Of a stretch of DNA of 64,000 bases, positions 52,353 through 61,502 are shown in pieces; position 1 is the stretch's first letter; each line of letters starts with the position of its first letter. This DNA is from CBDCBA01 sp965214125. GTDB lineage: Bacteria; Planctomycetota; Phycisphaerae; Tepidisphaerales; Tepidisphaeraceae. The stretch spans positions 14,454-78,453 of the forward strand of contig CBDCBA010000010.1 of the NCBI GenBank assembly GCA_965214125.1, written 5' to 3'. The position numbers and the translations under genes were made by a program. The notes under the pieces were generated by a model. The model searched no databases and was not told the DNA's origin. It saw only the letters and a list, made by a program, of their open reading frames with translations.

Positions 52353-52470
52353 CGCGAAGCGGCGGGTGCGGTTGGCATCGTGCCGGCCCGACCCACACCC
52401 ATACGACGCGGCAAAGGCGCGATGTCTAACGGGCCCGGTAGAAATCTGCCTACTCCGGCGCGACGGGAAC

Positions 52471-54879
52471 TCAATCGGTGTCGATGGCGGTGCCGCGGCG
52501 GGCGGAGACGACCTCGGCGCGCTGGCGGATCGCCTCGGCCGCGTGCTCGAGGCGGCGGACCATGCGCAGGTTCCGCTGCTCGCCAAGGCTCATCACCGCG
52601 CCGCGCGCCTTGTCGCCTCCCGACTGGGGCGCGGCGGTGATCGCCTCGGTCGGGACGTCGGACGCGGCGCCGTCCTCCTCGCCCTCGGCGTCGCCGTTCG
52701 ACGCGGGCTTGCCGCGGATGCCGCCGCTGAGCCGCTTGAGCGCCCGCTGCTCGTCGCCGGTGAAGGTCCAGAGCCCGACGATTACTTCCGGCGGAAGGGT
52801 GTCAGCGTCGTCGGCGTCGACGAAGCGCTTCACAAGGTAACGCGCCCGCGCCTCGGCCCGCGGCGGGATGGCACTGATGCAGACCACGTCTGCCCCCAAC
52901 TCGCGAGCGGCCTGAATCTTCTCGCTCGCCAAACGCTCCTCGTCGACCACAGTCACGTCGAAGCCGCGGCGGTCGAGCAGGACTTTGAGCATGCGTCCCG
53001 CCGTCTCGTCGGCCTCGTCGCTGGCGGGCAGGATCGCAATGCGCGACTGGCGCAGCAGCTTCTTTGGCATGCCGATCGGCTCGGGGTCGTTCAGGTCGAC
53101 GCTGTCGCTGGGCATCGGCTCGTCCTGGGCGGCCATCGCGTCGACCAGGTCGTTCATCGATTTGCGGATGAACGCGACCCGCTCCGGCGAGAGGTTCCCC
53201 GCCTCGCGATCGCGCTCGCTCATGGCCAAGGCGGGCAGGAGCAGCTCGTCGAAGGTCTGGGTCAGCGTGTGCTCCTCGCGGTAATCCTCGACGACCTCGG
53301 CGGCGTCCTCGGCGTCCATGGCGAGGAGGCGTTGGTAAAGGCGGCTCTGCGGGCTCAGCACCGGCTCGTCGCCGAGCAGCACGTTGAAGAAGCTCAAGGC
53401 CGGCACGTGTTTGCCGAGCACCACCAGGCAGGTCGTCAGCGGCACGGCGAGGATCAACCCGACCGGGCCCCAGACGAACGTCCAGACGGTGGCGGCGATG
53501 ATGATGGCAAACTCGCTCATCCCCACGCTGCCGCCGTAGAGCATGGGCTCCATCACGTTGTTGCTGAAAAGCTCCAGCACGACGAAGAAACCGGCCACGC
53601 AGAGGAAGACGGTGTACCCGTCGAACCCGCCCAAACTCACGAGAACCGGGAATGCCGCTCCGAGCCACGGGCCGAGGTAGGGGATGAACCGCAGCACCGC
53701 GCACAGGGCGGCCCAGAGGATAAGGCCGGGGTACCACGTGCCGCCCACGGCGTAGCCGATCGTGAGCAGGCCGAGCCCGACCGTCAGGCCGTAGGTGCCG
53801 TTGACAATGCACTGCGCCCGCAAGTAGCGGCTGATGCGCCGCCCAGCGTCGTCGATCGCCTGCGTGGCAAGGTTGATCTTGGTGCCGGCCGACAGCTTGA
53901 TGAGTCGATCGCGCAGGTCGTCTCGCTGTAACAGCATGAACAGGACGAAGATCGCGACCAATCCGGCCGTGCCGAGCGGGCCGGCAATGTACAGCAGCGC
54001 CCCGACAAGACGATCGATTGCCGTCTCCTGCGCCGGCAGCACGCGCGTGGGAATCGGGTCGTCGCGCTCCTCGAGAGCCTCCATGAGCGAATCGCTCACC
54101 TGCTCGGGCAGGTCGTCGATCTTCTTGAGCAACTCCGCGATGCCGCTGACGAATTGTTCGCTGCGGTCGGCCTGGACGCGGTTGCTTCGATTCAGGTTGA
54201 GGATGGCGTTGCGGACCGACTCCAACGTGTCGCCCTCGCCCTCGTCGGCGACCGCCGGCTGCGTGGCGGGCTGAGTGCCGGGAACCTCGACGTCGTCTGC
54301 GGCCCCTTCGTCGCCTTCGTCGCCGCCCACGTCGTTCAGGGCGTCGCCCAATTCGTCGGCCGCGTTGCCGAGCTTTCCCAGCACCGAGTCATCGCCGTTG
54401 TCGGACATGCCGCGGACCATGCGCAGCTTGGCTTGGATCCGCTCCTGGTACGCCTCGACGTCGCCGGCAATCTGCGAGATTCCTCCCCAGACCGCCGTGC
54501 CGATGGCCACGATGACCAGCCCGGCGGCCACCACGACCATGGCCGTCGCCATCACCCGCGGCACACCGCGCCGTTCGAGCCACGCCGCGGGGGGCGACAG
54601 CAGGAACGTCAGCAGCGCCCCGAGCGTCAGGGGCATCAGGATCGGCTTCGTCAGGTAGAGCAGCAGCCCGACGAGCAACACACTGCTCACCGGAATCAGC
54701 CACCGCAGCAAGCGGCTGAGCGATGTGTCGCCCCCGGAGGTGTTCTTGAGCAACTCGTATCGCTGCTGCTCCTCCGCGTTGGCGGGAACGCCTTTGTCGG
54801 CCTGCCCCGCCGAGGCGGCCGCCACGCTCCCGCTCTGCGGAGACGTGGGAGCGGGTTCATCAGAGGCCGGCACCGCCAT
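52471..54879 (-). CDS. AI-2E family permease fused to a Rossmann-like domain
   Basis: This 802-aa protein has an N-terminal AI-2E-type (PF01594) membrane domain with about eight helices. One long charged insertion follows the first helices (residues about 140-260). The GLGLLTIGYAVGGTWYPGLILWAA and FIPYLGPWLGAAFPVLVSLGG blocks are typical. Cytoplasmic residues from about 610 to 690 (RIAILPASDEADETA, LLDRRGFDVTVVD, ARELGADVVCISAIPP) resemble a cobalamin-binding or Rossmann-like domain. That fusion is not usual for the family. Substrate unknown. Divergent from a small secreted gene at 55125. Confidence 0.82.
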   Translation of the reverse strand: MAVPASDEPAPTSPQSGSVAAASAGQADKGVPANAEEQQRYELLKNTSGGDTSLSRLLRWLIPVSSVLLVGLLLYLTKPILMPLTLGALLTFLLSPPAAWLERRGVPRVMATAMVVVAAGLVIVAIGTAVWGGISQIAGDVEAYQERIQAKLRMVRGMSDNGDDSVLGKLGNAADELGDALNDVGGDEGDEGAADDVEVPGTQPATQPAVADEGEGDTLESVRNAILNLNRSNRVQADRSEQFVSGIAELLKKIDDLPEQVSDSLMEALEERDDPIPTRVLPAQETAIDRLVGALLYIAGPLGTAGLVAIFVLFMLLQRDDLRDRLIKLSAGTKINLATQAIDDAGRRISRYLRAQCIVNGTYGLTVGLGLLTIGYAVGGTWYPGLILWAALCAVLRFIPYLGPWLGAAFPVLVSLGGFDGYTVFLCVAGFFVVLELFSNNVMEPMLYGGSVGMSEFAIIIAATVWTFVWGPVGLILAVPLTTCLVVLGKHVPALSFFNVLLGDEPVLSPQSRLYQRLLAMDAEDAAEVVEDYREEHTLTQTFDELLLPALAMSERDREAGNLSPERVAFIRKSMNDLVDAMAAQDEPMPSDSVDLNDPEPIGMPKKLLRQSRIAILPASDEADETAGRMLKVLLDRRGFDVTVVDEERLASEKIQAARELGADVVCISAIPPRAEARARYLVKRFVDADDADTLPPEVIVGLWTFTGDEQRALKRLSGGIRGKPASNGDAEGEEDGAASDVPTEAITAAPQSGGDKARGAVMSLGEQRNLRMVRRLEHAAEAIRQRAEVVSARRGTAIDTD

Positions 54880-54965
54880 AAGCTACCGCGCAGCCGCGGC
54901 CCGACCCACGGACAAACCAGTGGCGACCGAGACCGGCACGGATCAACCGCGTCCTCCCACGAGTT

Positions 54966-55038
54966 CTCGTTAACCGCCCCGCCTTGCGGGGCGCGTGGAT
55001 GCCCGCTGAGCGCCCCGCGAGGCGGGGCGGCTAACGAG
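54966..55038. repeat. CCGCCCCGCCTTGCGGGGCG inverted repeat
   Basis: The 28-nt arms at 54966-54993 and 55011-55038 have about two mismatches. Each arm is itself palindromic (GCCCCGC...GCGGGGC). It lies in the 245-bp region between two divergent genes (AI-2E and 55125), so it could carry control signals. Confidence 0.8.
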
Positions 55039-55124
55039 CACGCATGGTCTTCATTGCCCTCAGGAACTTCGACTGAAGGGAACTTGAGGTGGAGTGGGTA
55101 CCCGCGGTGGGACGATGCAATGGC

Positions 55125-55805
55125 GTGAGGGTTATCGCCGCCATCGTTGTCGTCGCACTCGTGGCCGGGTACGAGCGCGCCGGGGCCACTCCCGCCACGC
55201 AGCCGTCGGAGGGGCGGGCAGAGCCCGACTGGCCCGCCGTTGTGCGGGCGGCCGCGCGGGCGATGGTCGACCCCGAGTCCCGCGACGGCTCGCCCGCACT
55301 CTTCGCGACCGACGCGACGATCGGTCCATTGGCTGCGCCCGGCGGCGAGGACGCCAGACTCGGCACAGCGTTCGTCGGTCACGCGATCCTGACGGCGCGT
55401 GCGTTTGTCGATGACGGCCAGACCCCGATCGCCGCCGCCATCGCTGCGGACCTGCGCGTGGCCGCCGAGGCCCTGGCCGCCACGCCCGCGATGGCGGTGC
55501 CGGCCAATCTCGTCGATTCGCTGCAACCCTCGGGCGACCCTGTCGCGGCAGAGCTCGTGGCCAGCCGGTGGATCGGTCGGGTCCTGGGCGTCGCCGCAGA
55601 CGAGGCCTTTGGCGTCATCGTCCTGTGGAAGCCGTGCAGCATCGGGTGCGGCCCCGGCGGTCGATGCGCCCCGCCGGCGAGCCGCCTGACCTTCGTGCTG
55701 CTCGGCCAAGCGCAGGACGAGGCGGGCCGCCCGCGGATCGCCCTGCTCCGGTGGGCGACGGCGGCGCAGCTCCTCTCGGGCGAGGCGTTGGCCGACGACG
55801 CCTGA
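55125..55805 (+). CDS. Secreted hypothetical protein
   Basis: This protein of about 226 aa has a signal peptide (IAAIVVVALVAGYERAGA) and is otherwise Ala-rich with no recognised domain. Two cysteines sit together in KPCSIGCGPGGRC. The start GTG 55125 is chosen so that the signal peptide leads; earlier in-frame GTGs at 55089 and 55107 add charged residues. It is 70 bases upstream of phoX and on the same strand. Function unknown. Confidence 0.55.
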   Translation: MRVIAAIVVVALVAGYERAGATPATQPSEGRAEPDWPAVVRAAARAMVDPESRDGSPALFATDATIGPLAAPGGEDARLGTAFVGHAILTARAFVDDGQTPIAAAIAADLRVAAEALAATPAMAVPANLVDSLQPSGDPVAAELVASRWIGRVLGVAADEAFGVIVLWKPCSIGCGPGGRCAPPASRLTFVLLGQAQDEAGRPRIALLRWATAAQLLSGEALADDA

Positions 55806-55875
55806 GGGCCACGTTGCAACTTTCACGCCGCCCGAACCGAACGGGTCGCCTCGACGGGTAAACTGACGCGACACC

Positions 55876-57318
55876 ATGCCAGCCGACCCGAGCCGCCGTC
55901 ATTTCCTGCTCGCCGCCGCCGCCACCGCCGTCGGCTTTGCCGGCCTGCACCGTCACGAATCGGCCGCCGCGGCGTCGGGCGGAGGGGTTGCAGGCCTGCT
56001 GCCGATCTCCGACGGCTACGGGCCGCTCGTTCCCGACCCGAAGCGCATCCTCGACCTGCCCGCAGGCTTCGACTACGCGGTCGTCGGCCGCGCGGGAGAC
56101 GAGATGGACGACGGCCTGCTCCTGCCCGGTAAGGCCGACGGCATGGCCGCCTTTCCTGATCCGGCAGGCGCCCCGAACCGCTGCGTGATCGTCCGCAATC
56201 ACGAGCTCGATCCCAACAGCTTCAATGACTCGCCGTTTCAGGCCGATCAGTCGCGGCTGCGCCTGCTCGACGCTGACCGCCGCGCCCGCCTCTTCGATGG
56301 CGGCTACGGCTACACGCCCAGCCTGGGCGGGACGACGACCGCCTACCTCGACCTGACCGACCCGATGCGGCCCAAGGTTCTGCGGCAGTTCCTCAGCCTC
56401 GGCGGCACCGTCCGCAACTGCGCCGGCGGGCTCACGCCGTGGGGAAGCTGGATCACCTGCGAGGAGACCACCGTCGGCGTCGGCCCGCAGACCGAGAAGG
56501 CCCACGGCTACAACTTCGAGGTGCCCGCCGATCCGTGCGGCGAACTGGTGCCCGCCCGCGCGCTCGAGGCGATGGGCCGCTTCAGCCACGAGGCCGTCGC
56601 CGTCGACCCGCGGACGGGCATCGTCTACCAGACCGAGGATGAACACGACGGCCTCATCTACCGCTTCATCCCGACCACGCCCGGCCAGCTCCACGAGGGC
56701 GGCCGGTTGCAGGCGCTGGTCGTGAAGGATCGGCCCGGCTTCGACTCGCGCAACTGGGAGGAGCAAACCGTGCGCGTCGACGAGACGCTTGCCGTCGAGT
56801 GGATGGACGTCGAGCAGCCGGACAATCCCCAGTCCGACCTGCGCCTGCGCGAGCACGCCCGCGGCGCCTGCCGGTTCGCGCGCGGCGAGGGGATGTGGTT
56901 CGGCGACACCGGCCGTGGGCCAAGCGTCTACTTCGCCTGCACGAACGGCGGCCGCAAAAAGAAGGGACAGATCTGGCGCTACCAGCCGGGCGAGCACGAG
57001 GGGACGGAGCGCGAGACCGAGTCGCCCGGCCGACTGACGCTTTTCGCCGAGCCCAACAGCGGTGAGGTCGTCGACAACGCCGACAACCTCACCGTTGCGC
57101 CGTGGGGCGACCTGATCGTCTGCGAGGACGGCGCCGGCGAGCAGTTCGTGCGCGGCATCACGCCCGAGGGCCGGCTCTACACCCTGGCCCGCAACGCGGG
57201 GATTTTCAGCGAGTTTGCCGGCGTTTGCTTCGATCCGAGCGGCCGGGTGATGCTCATCAACCAGCAGCAGGCGGGCCTAACCCTCGCCGTCGCCGGGCCG
57301 TGGTCGACGCGGCAGTAG
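55876..57318 (+). CDS. PhoX-family protein (DUF839)
   Basis: This 480-aa protein starts with a Tat signal (SRRHFLLAAAATA, R7 and R8). The PhoX/DUF839 domain follows: GGTTTAYLDLTDPMRPKVLR, AGGLTPWGSWITCEETTVG and VAVDPRTGIVYQTEDEHDGL. PhoX phosphatases are secreted and use iron and calcium to release phosphate from esters. Many DUF839 proteins lack proof of phosphatase action, so the substrate is open. TAAACT at 55859-55864 ends 11 bases before the start. Its 3' end overlaps the convergent VWA gene by 62 bases. Confidence 0.85.
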   Translation: MPADPSRRHFLLAAAATAVGFAGLHRHESAAAASGGGVAGLLPISDGYGPLVPDPKRILDLPAGFDYAVVGRAGDEMDDGLLLPGKADGMAAFPDPAGAPNRCVIVRNHELDPNSFNDSPFQADQSRLRLLDADRRARLFDGGYGYTPSLGGTTTAYLDLTDPMRPKVLRQFLSLGGTVRNCAGGLTPWGSWITCEETTVGVGPQTEKAHGYNFEVPADPCGELVPARALEAMGRFSHEAVAVDPRTGIVYQTEDEHDGLIYRFIPTTPGQLHEGGRLQALVVKDRPGFDSRNWEEQTVRVDETLAVEWMDVEQPDNPQSDLRLREHARGACRFARGEGMWFGDTGRGPSVYFACTNGGRKKKGQIWRYQPGEHEGTERETESPGRLTLFAEPNSGEVVDNADNLTVAPWGDLIVCEDGAGEQFVRGITPEGRLYTLARNAGIFSEFAGVCFDPSGRVMLINQQQAGLTLAVAGPWSTRQ

Positions 57319-59284
57319 CGGGCCCGCGGCTCCAGAAGATCAACCCCGCCGCGGCGAGCAGCCCCCCGAGCAACAGCGGCGGCAGCGTCAAATCCACGCG
57401 GCGAATCACGCGCGGGATTGGCACGTCCTCCACCCGCGCGACGACCTCGCCCAGCCGACGCATCGCCGCGTGGTCGTTGCCGATCGCCTCGTACTCCGGC
57501 GCGTATCGGCCGGCGGTCGCGCGGCGTCCAGCGAGGCGACCATCAACCCAAACGCTCGCCACCGCCGGCGCGCGCTCGCCGGTGATGGTCGCCCGCCAGA
57601 CGCCCGGCTGCACGAGCGTGGTGGCGACCTCGTCCCCGTCGCGCCGCAGGCGTACGTCGGCTTCGATTGGCGCATAGACCGTTGCGATCAGGTCCGGCCC
57701 GTCCTGCCACTCGACCTCGGCACGCGGGTCGATCGCGCGGCGGTCGGCAATCGCCGTGACGACGGCCGGCGGCAGCAGTGCGGAGGAGGCGACGACCTCG
57801 CCCACGCCGACACGCCACCGCGCGACGCGGCCATCTCCCTCGGCCACGACGACCGCGCCGTCGCGCGGCCACGCCTGGCGCCAGTCGCCGGCGACCACCG
57901 TGCCCAGATCGCGAAGCACGCCACCGAACGTGAGTGACGACGGCCCGCTTCGCACCTCGCTGCGAGCGCCGGCGCGAAACGCCTCTTCGATCGCGGCAAC
58001 CCAGGCGGACGTGTCGCCCGCCTCGGCGAACGTGCCGCCGGTGGCAAGGGCCGCTGTGCGCAGATTCTCAGCATCGTCGTCGCCGATGTGCAGGATGTGA
58101 AGTCGCTGCCCCGCCCGCGCGAGCGCCGCGGCCTCGTCGGCGAAGTCGGCCGCGCCGCCGTCGGTAATCGCCAGCACGTCCCCGCCCCGCTCCCGCGCGG
58201 CTTGCAACGCGGCGGCCAGGTTCGTCGGGCCCGACGGCGCGGCGATCGCAACGTCATCGGCCGCAAGAGTCGCGGCGGTGCCGTCGAAGCGCGAGGCAAC
58301 CGTCGCGGCGAAGGAGAAGACGGCCACCGGCGTCTCGTCCGGCAACGCCACCGCGGCGCGGCGCAACGCGGCGACGGCGGCGAACGCGCGGCCCACCATG
58401 GAGCCGCTTGTGTCGAGCAGAATCGTCCAACGCGCATCCGGCCGCGGCGGGCGAACGCTCAGGGGGCTCGCCGCGTCGAGCTCCACGGCCTCGGGCCCGC
58501 TGAGGATCAACAGGCCGCCCCGCTCCGATACCCAACGCCGCGCGGCGTCCGACAGCGGCGCGTCGGTCGCGAGCACCGATGCCGACGCCAGTCGCGCCAG
58601 GTCATACGGCTCGAACGTCGGCGGGACCGGTCCGTCCCCCAGCCAAAGCCGCGGCCCGCCCGAGGGCGCGGGCCGCGGCAGGGCCAGCCGATCGTTCTCC
58701 GGCCACGCATCGCCTGGCGCAACGGAGGCAATCCTGTTCTCGATGGCGAACTCATCCGACGCGACCGCCACCGGCCGATCGCCTGCGTACGTCAGTTGCG
58801 TCACCCGGTGGTCGCCTGGCTGATCGAGCGCTGGATCGATCAGGAACGCGACCGGGCCGAGCGGCGTCAAATCGAGGCGGCCGTCCGTCAGCAGGACGGC
58901 GACGTCGGCCTGCGCGGGCGTGACGGCACGGGTCTTGGCCACCACGGCGGTGCCGCCGTCGTAGGCATCGATCGCGAGCACGGCTGTGCCGTCGGCGAAC
59001 GAGTACGTGCTCACCCGCCCCGCCCGCGCGAGCGTGGCCGTGATGTGGCGCAGCTCGACAGGGTCGCGCCAGCTTGCGGTCCGCGTGCTCGGCGAGACGT
59101 CGACCAGCAACGCGATGCGCGGCGTTCGCGGCAGTCCCGCCCACGGCCCGCTCGCGGCGAGGACGAGCAAGGCAACCGCGCCCGCCAGCAGCCCGCGCAC
59201 GAGGCGGCTCGCCCGCCCCGCCCACGCGAGGCCGGCCAGGGGCAGCAGCCCGAGGATCCACGGCGCGTCGAGCCCAATGCTCAC
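57257..59284 (-). CDS. Membrane protein with VWA domain
   Basis: This 675-aa protein has N-terminal hydrophobic segments (ILGLLPLAGLAWAG, LLAGAVALLVLAASGPWAG). A VWA domain carries the MIDAS motif DTSGSM at about residue 290, with further VWA blocks (VFSFAATVASRF, ITDGGAADFADEA). A C-terminal membrane helix (LLLGGLLAAAGLIFWS) and a basic tail follow. It resembles the BatA-type proteins of planctomycete envelopes. The stop lies 62 bases inside the 3' end of the phoX frame. The start is GTG at 59284, with a TACGGT box (complement of 59291-59296) six bases upstream. Confidence 0.78.
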   Translation of the reverse strand: MSIGLDAPWILGLLPLAGLAWAGRASRLVRGLLAGAVALLVLAASGPWAGLPRTPRIALLVDVSPSTRTASWRDPVELRHITATLARAGRVSTYSFADGTAVLAIDAYDGGTAVVAKTRAVTPAQADVAVLLTDGRLDLTPLGPVAFLIDPALDQPGDHRVTQLTYAGDRPVAVASDEFAIENRIASVAPGDAWPENDRLALPRPAPSGGPRLWLGDGPVPPTFEPYDLARLASASVLATDAPLSDAARRWVSERGGLLILSGPEAVELDAASPLSVRPPRPDARWTILLDTSGSMVGRAFAAVAALRRAAVALPDETPVAVFSFAATVASRFDGTAATLAADDVAIAAPSGPTNLAAALQAARERGGDVLAITDGGAADFADEAAALARAGQRLHILHIGDDDAENLRTAALATGGTFAEAGDTSAWVAAIEEAFRAGARSEVRSGPSSLTFGGVLRDLGTVVAGDWRQAWPRDGAVVVAEGDGRVARWRVGVGEVVASSALLPPAVVTAIADRRAIDPRAEVEWQDGPDLIATVYAPIEADVRLRRDGDEVATTLVQPGVWRATITGERAPAVASVWVDGRLAGRRATAGRYAPEYEAIGNDHAAMRRLGEVVARVEDVPIPRVIRRVDLTLPPLLLGGLLAAAGLIFWSRGPATAASTTARRRRGLGPPAAG

Positions 59285-59318
59285 GCGCCCACCGTACGTC
59301 GGCGTCGCCGCCGGCCGC

Positions 59319-59324
59319 TATCGT
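59319..59324 (+). promoter_or_regulatory. TATCGT -10-like box of hslV
   Basis: The hexamer ends six bases before ATG 59331. The hslV-ORF-hslU genes may be read from here, but hslU also has its own box. Confidence 0.5.
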
Positions 59325-59330
59325 GGGCGC

Positions 59331-59879
59331 ATGGCGGCACCGACGTACCACGGCACGACGATTCTCTGCGTCCGGCGCGACGGCCGCGTGGCGCTGGGTG
59401 GCGACGGGCAGGTGACGCTCGGCGAGGTCGTCGCCAAAGCCGACGCGGTGAAGGTCCGTCGGATGAACGAGTCGCGCGGCAACCCGGTACTGGTCGGCTT
59501 CGCCGGCAGTGCGGCCGATGCGTTCGCGTTGCTGGAGCGCTTCGAACAAACGCTGTCGGATCACCCCGACCACCTCCGTCGCGCCGCTGTCGAGCTCGCC
59601 AAGGCGTGGCGAACTGACCGTGCGCTGCGGCGCCTGGAGGCGATGCTGGCGGTGGCGGACCGGAGCGAGTCGCTGATCCTCAGCGGCGCGGGCGACGTGA
59701 TCGAGCCGAGCGACGGCATCGTCGGCATCGGCAGCGGCGGGTCCTACGCCGCGTGCGCCGCGCGGGCGCTGGTCCGCCACAGCGATCTCGACGCCGAGGC
59801 GACCGTCCGCGCCGCCCTGACCATCGCGGGCGAAACGTGCATCTACACGAACACCAACATTCGCGTCGAAACCCTTTGA
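59331..59879 (+). CDS. hslV: ATP-dependent protease subunit HslV
   Basis: This 182-aa proteasome-like peptidase forms the core of HslUV and degrades proteins unfolded by HslU. The N-terminal peptide MAAPTYHG precedes the nucleophile threonine in TTILCVRRDG (T9). Other core blocks are ALGGDGQVTLG, VLVGFAGSAADAFALLERFE, LEAMLAVADRSESLI and the C-terminal GETCIYTNTNI. It needs processing of the eight-residue propeptide. A TATCGT box at 59319-59324 ends six bases before the ATG. A 48-aa frame separates it from hslU. Confidence 0.95.
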   Translation: MAAPTYHGTTILCVRRDGRVALGGDGQVTLGEVVAKADAVKVRRMNESRGNPVLVGFAGSAADAFALLERFEQTLSDHPDHLRRAAVELAKAWRTDRALRRLEAMLAVADRSESLILSGAGDVIEPSDGIVGIGSGGSYAACAARALVRHSDLDAEATVRAALTIAGETCIYTNTNIRVETL

Positions 59880-59904
59880 GGGTCGAAAAGCTCCGAGGAA
59901 CGCC

Positions 59905-60051
59905 ATGTCGATGCACCAGCCGACGAGTACGAGCCGGACGATCAGACGTGGCAAGCGGGCGGCGGCGCGGCGCGGCCGCGGGTGTCTGAACAAGGCTGCC
60001 CTGCTCGGGCTGGCGTTGGCGTTGACGGTGGGATGGCTGTTGACGCGATAG
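59905..60051 (+). CDS. Tiny membrane protein between hslV and hslU
   Basis: This 48-aa frame (ATG 59905) has a basic N-terminus (SRTIRRGKRAAARRGRG), then a membrane helix (AALLGLALALTVGWLLTR). It starts 25 bases after hslV and stops eight bases before hslU. The stop TAG (60049-60051) is the first part of the TAGAGT box of hslU. No family known. It may be real, but the small size and lack of a strong start signal keep confidence modest. Confidence 0.45.
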   Translation: MSMHQPTSTSRTIRRGKRAAARRGRGCLNKAALLGLALALTVGWLLTR

Positions 60052-60054
60052 AGT
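60049..60054 (+). promoter_or_regulatory. TAGAGT -10-like box of hslU
   Basis: The hexamer ends five bases before ATG 60060. Its first three bases are the stop of the 48-aa gene, so a separate start for hslU is possible inside the operon. Confidence 0.45.
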
Positions 60055-60059
60055 GACCC

Positions 60060-61388
60060 ATGCCGGACCTGACGCCCAAGCAGCTCGTCGCGGAGCTCGA
60101 TCTATTCATCGTCGGCCAGCCCGACGCCAAGCGGGCGGTGGCCGTGGCCGTGCGCAACCGCTGGCGGCGGCGCCAACTCTCGCCGGATGTCGCCAGGGAC
60201 GTGAGCCCGAAGAACATCATCATGAGCGGCCCAACGGGCGTGGGCAAGACCGAGATCGCCCGCCGCCTGGCCGCCCTGGTGGGGGCGCCGTTCATCAAGG
60301 TGGAGGCGACGAAGTTCACCGAGGTCGGCTACTTCGGGCGCGACGTCGAGAGCATCGTGCGCGACCTGCTGAACGTCGCGATCGCCCTCGTGCGCGACGA
60401 GATGACGGGCGCGGTCAAGGCCGACGCCGAGCGGCGGGTGGAGGATCGCCTCCTCGACGCGCTGCTCCCAGCGCCCACCAGCCCGGCCGACGACGACGAG
60501 GCCAGGCAGCGGCGCGAGCGCACCCGCGAGAAGTTCCGCAAGCAACTCAAGGCCGGCGAGCTGGAAGAGAGCGAGGTCGAGATTCAACTTCAACGCAAGG
60601 CCCGCATCGGCGGCATGCTCGGGGCAGGGCCGGGCATGGAGATGGACAGCGGCATGCAGGGCATGCTGGAAAAGATGATGCCCAAGCAGACTGAGACCAA
60701 GCGCCTGAAGGTCGCCCAGGCGCGGGCGGCGCTCTTTCGCCAGGAGGCCGACCAGCTCATCGACGACGAGAAGGTCAATGCCGTCGCGATCGAGCGTGTC
60801 GAGCAGGAGGGCGTGATCTTCCTCGACGAGATCGACAAGGTCGTCGCCCGCGGCGAGACCAAGGGGGCCGACGTGAACCGCGAGGGGGTGCAGCGTGACT
60901 TGCTGCCGATCGTCGAGGGGAGCACGGTCAACACGCCGCACGGGCCGGTGAAAACCGACCACGTGCTGTTCGCCGCCGGCGCATTTCACGCGGCGAGCGT
61001 GAGCGATTTGATGCCCGAGTTGCAGGGCCGCTTCCCGATCCGCGTGGCGCTCGATGACCTGACGCGGGCGGACTTCGTGCGGATCCTCACCGAGCCGCAG
61101 AACGCGCTGCTCGCCCAGCAGAAAAAATTGCTCGCGACGGAAGGGTTAAAGCTGTCGTTCACCGAGGACGCCGTCGAAGCCCTGGCCGACGCGGCGTTTC
61201 AAGCCAATCGCCGCCAGCAGAACATCGGTGCGCGGCGGCTGTACACGGTGGTCGAGCGCGTGCTTGAAGAGGTGAGCTTCGACGCGCCCGACCGCGCCGA
61301 CAAGTCGCTCGAGGTCGATGCCGCCTTCGTTCGCGAACGGCTCGAGGAGATTACGCGCGACGAGGACTTGAGCAAGTTTGTCCTCTAG
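60060..61388 (+). CDS. hslU: ATP-dependent unfoldase subunit HslU
   Basis: This 442-aa AAA+ ATPase partner of HslV begins with LTPKQLVAELDLFIVGQPDAK. It has Walker A SGPTGVGKTEI, the pore loop EVGYFGRDVESIVRD, a charged I-domain with Arg/Glu-rich helices, Walker B VIFLDEIDKV and sensor 2, and ends in the HslV-docking DLSKFVL. Length matches the family. It would unfold substrates and feed them to HslV. TAGAGT at 60049-60054 ends five bases before the ATG. It ends 17 bases before a 32-nt-arm inverted repeat. Confidence 0.96.
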   Translation: MPDLTPKQLVAELDLFIVGQPDAKRAVAVAVRNRWRRRQLSPDVARDVSPKNIIMSGPTGVGKTEIARRLAALVGAPFIKVEATKFTEVGYFGRDVESIVRDLLNVAIALVRDEMTGAVKADAERRVEDRLLDALLPAPTSPADDDEARQRRERTREKFRKQLKAGELEESEVEIQLQRKARIGGMLGAGPGMEMDSGMQGMLEKMMPKQTETKRLKVAQARAALFRQEADQLIDDEKVNAVAIERVEQEGVIFLDEIDKVVARGETKGADVNREGVQRDLLPIVEGSTVNTPHGPVKTDHVLFAAGAFHAASVSDLMPELQGRFPIRVALDDLTRADFVRILTEPQNALLAQQKKLLATEGLKLSFTEDAVEALADAAFQANRRQQNIGARRLYTVVERVLEEVSFDAPDRADKSLEVDAAFVRERLEEITRDEDLSKFVL

Positions 61389-61405
61389 TGAGTACCGATG
61401 CTCGT

Positions 61406-61476
61406 GGTAGCTGCGTCGCCACGCGACGCAGGAGTGCGCGTCGGGCACTCCTGCGTCGCGTGGCGACGCAGCTACC
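61406..61476. repeat. Perfect 32-nt-arm inverted repeat after hslU
   Basis: The arms at 61406-61437 and 61445-61476 are exact complements with a 7-nt spacer. The outer end GGTAGCTGCG is shared with the repeats at 31769 and 19368, but the inner bases differ in both arms together. It lies 18 bases after the hslU stop and would form a very strong RNA hairpin, without a T-tract. Confidence 0.93.
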
Positions 61477-61502
61477 TCGCGGATCTGAAAACGGAGCCTG
61501 TC

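Noticed and set aside
3131..61476. CRISPR array
   Set aside because: The repeats are single, dispersed inverted repeats without regular spacers, and no cas gene is present.
61406..61476. Intrinsic terminator after hslU
   Set aside because: The stem is very strong but has no T-tract after it, and the same element type occurs at places that are not gene ends. It may still act as an mRNA-stabilising hairpin.
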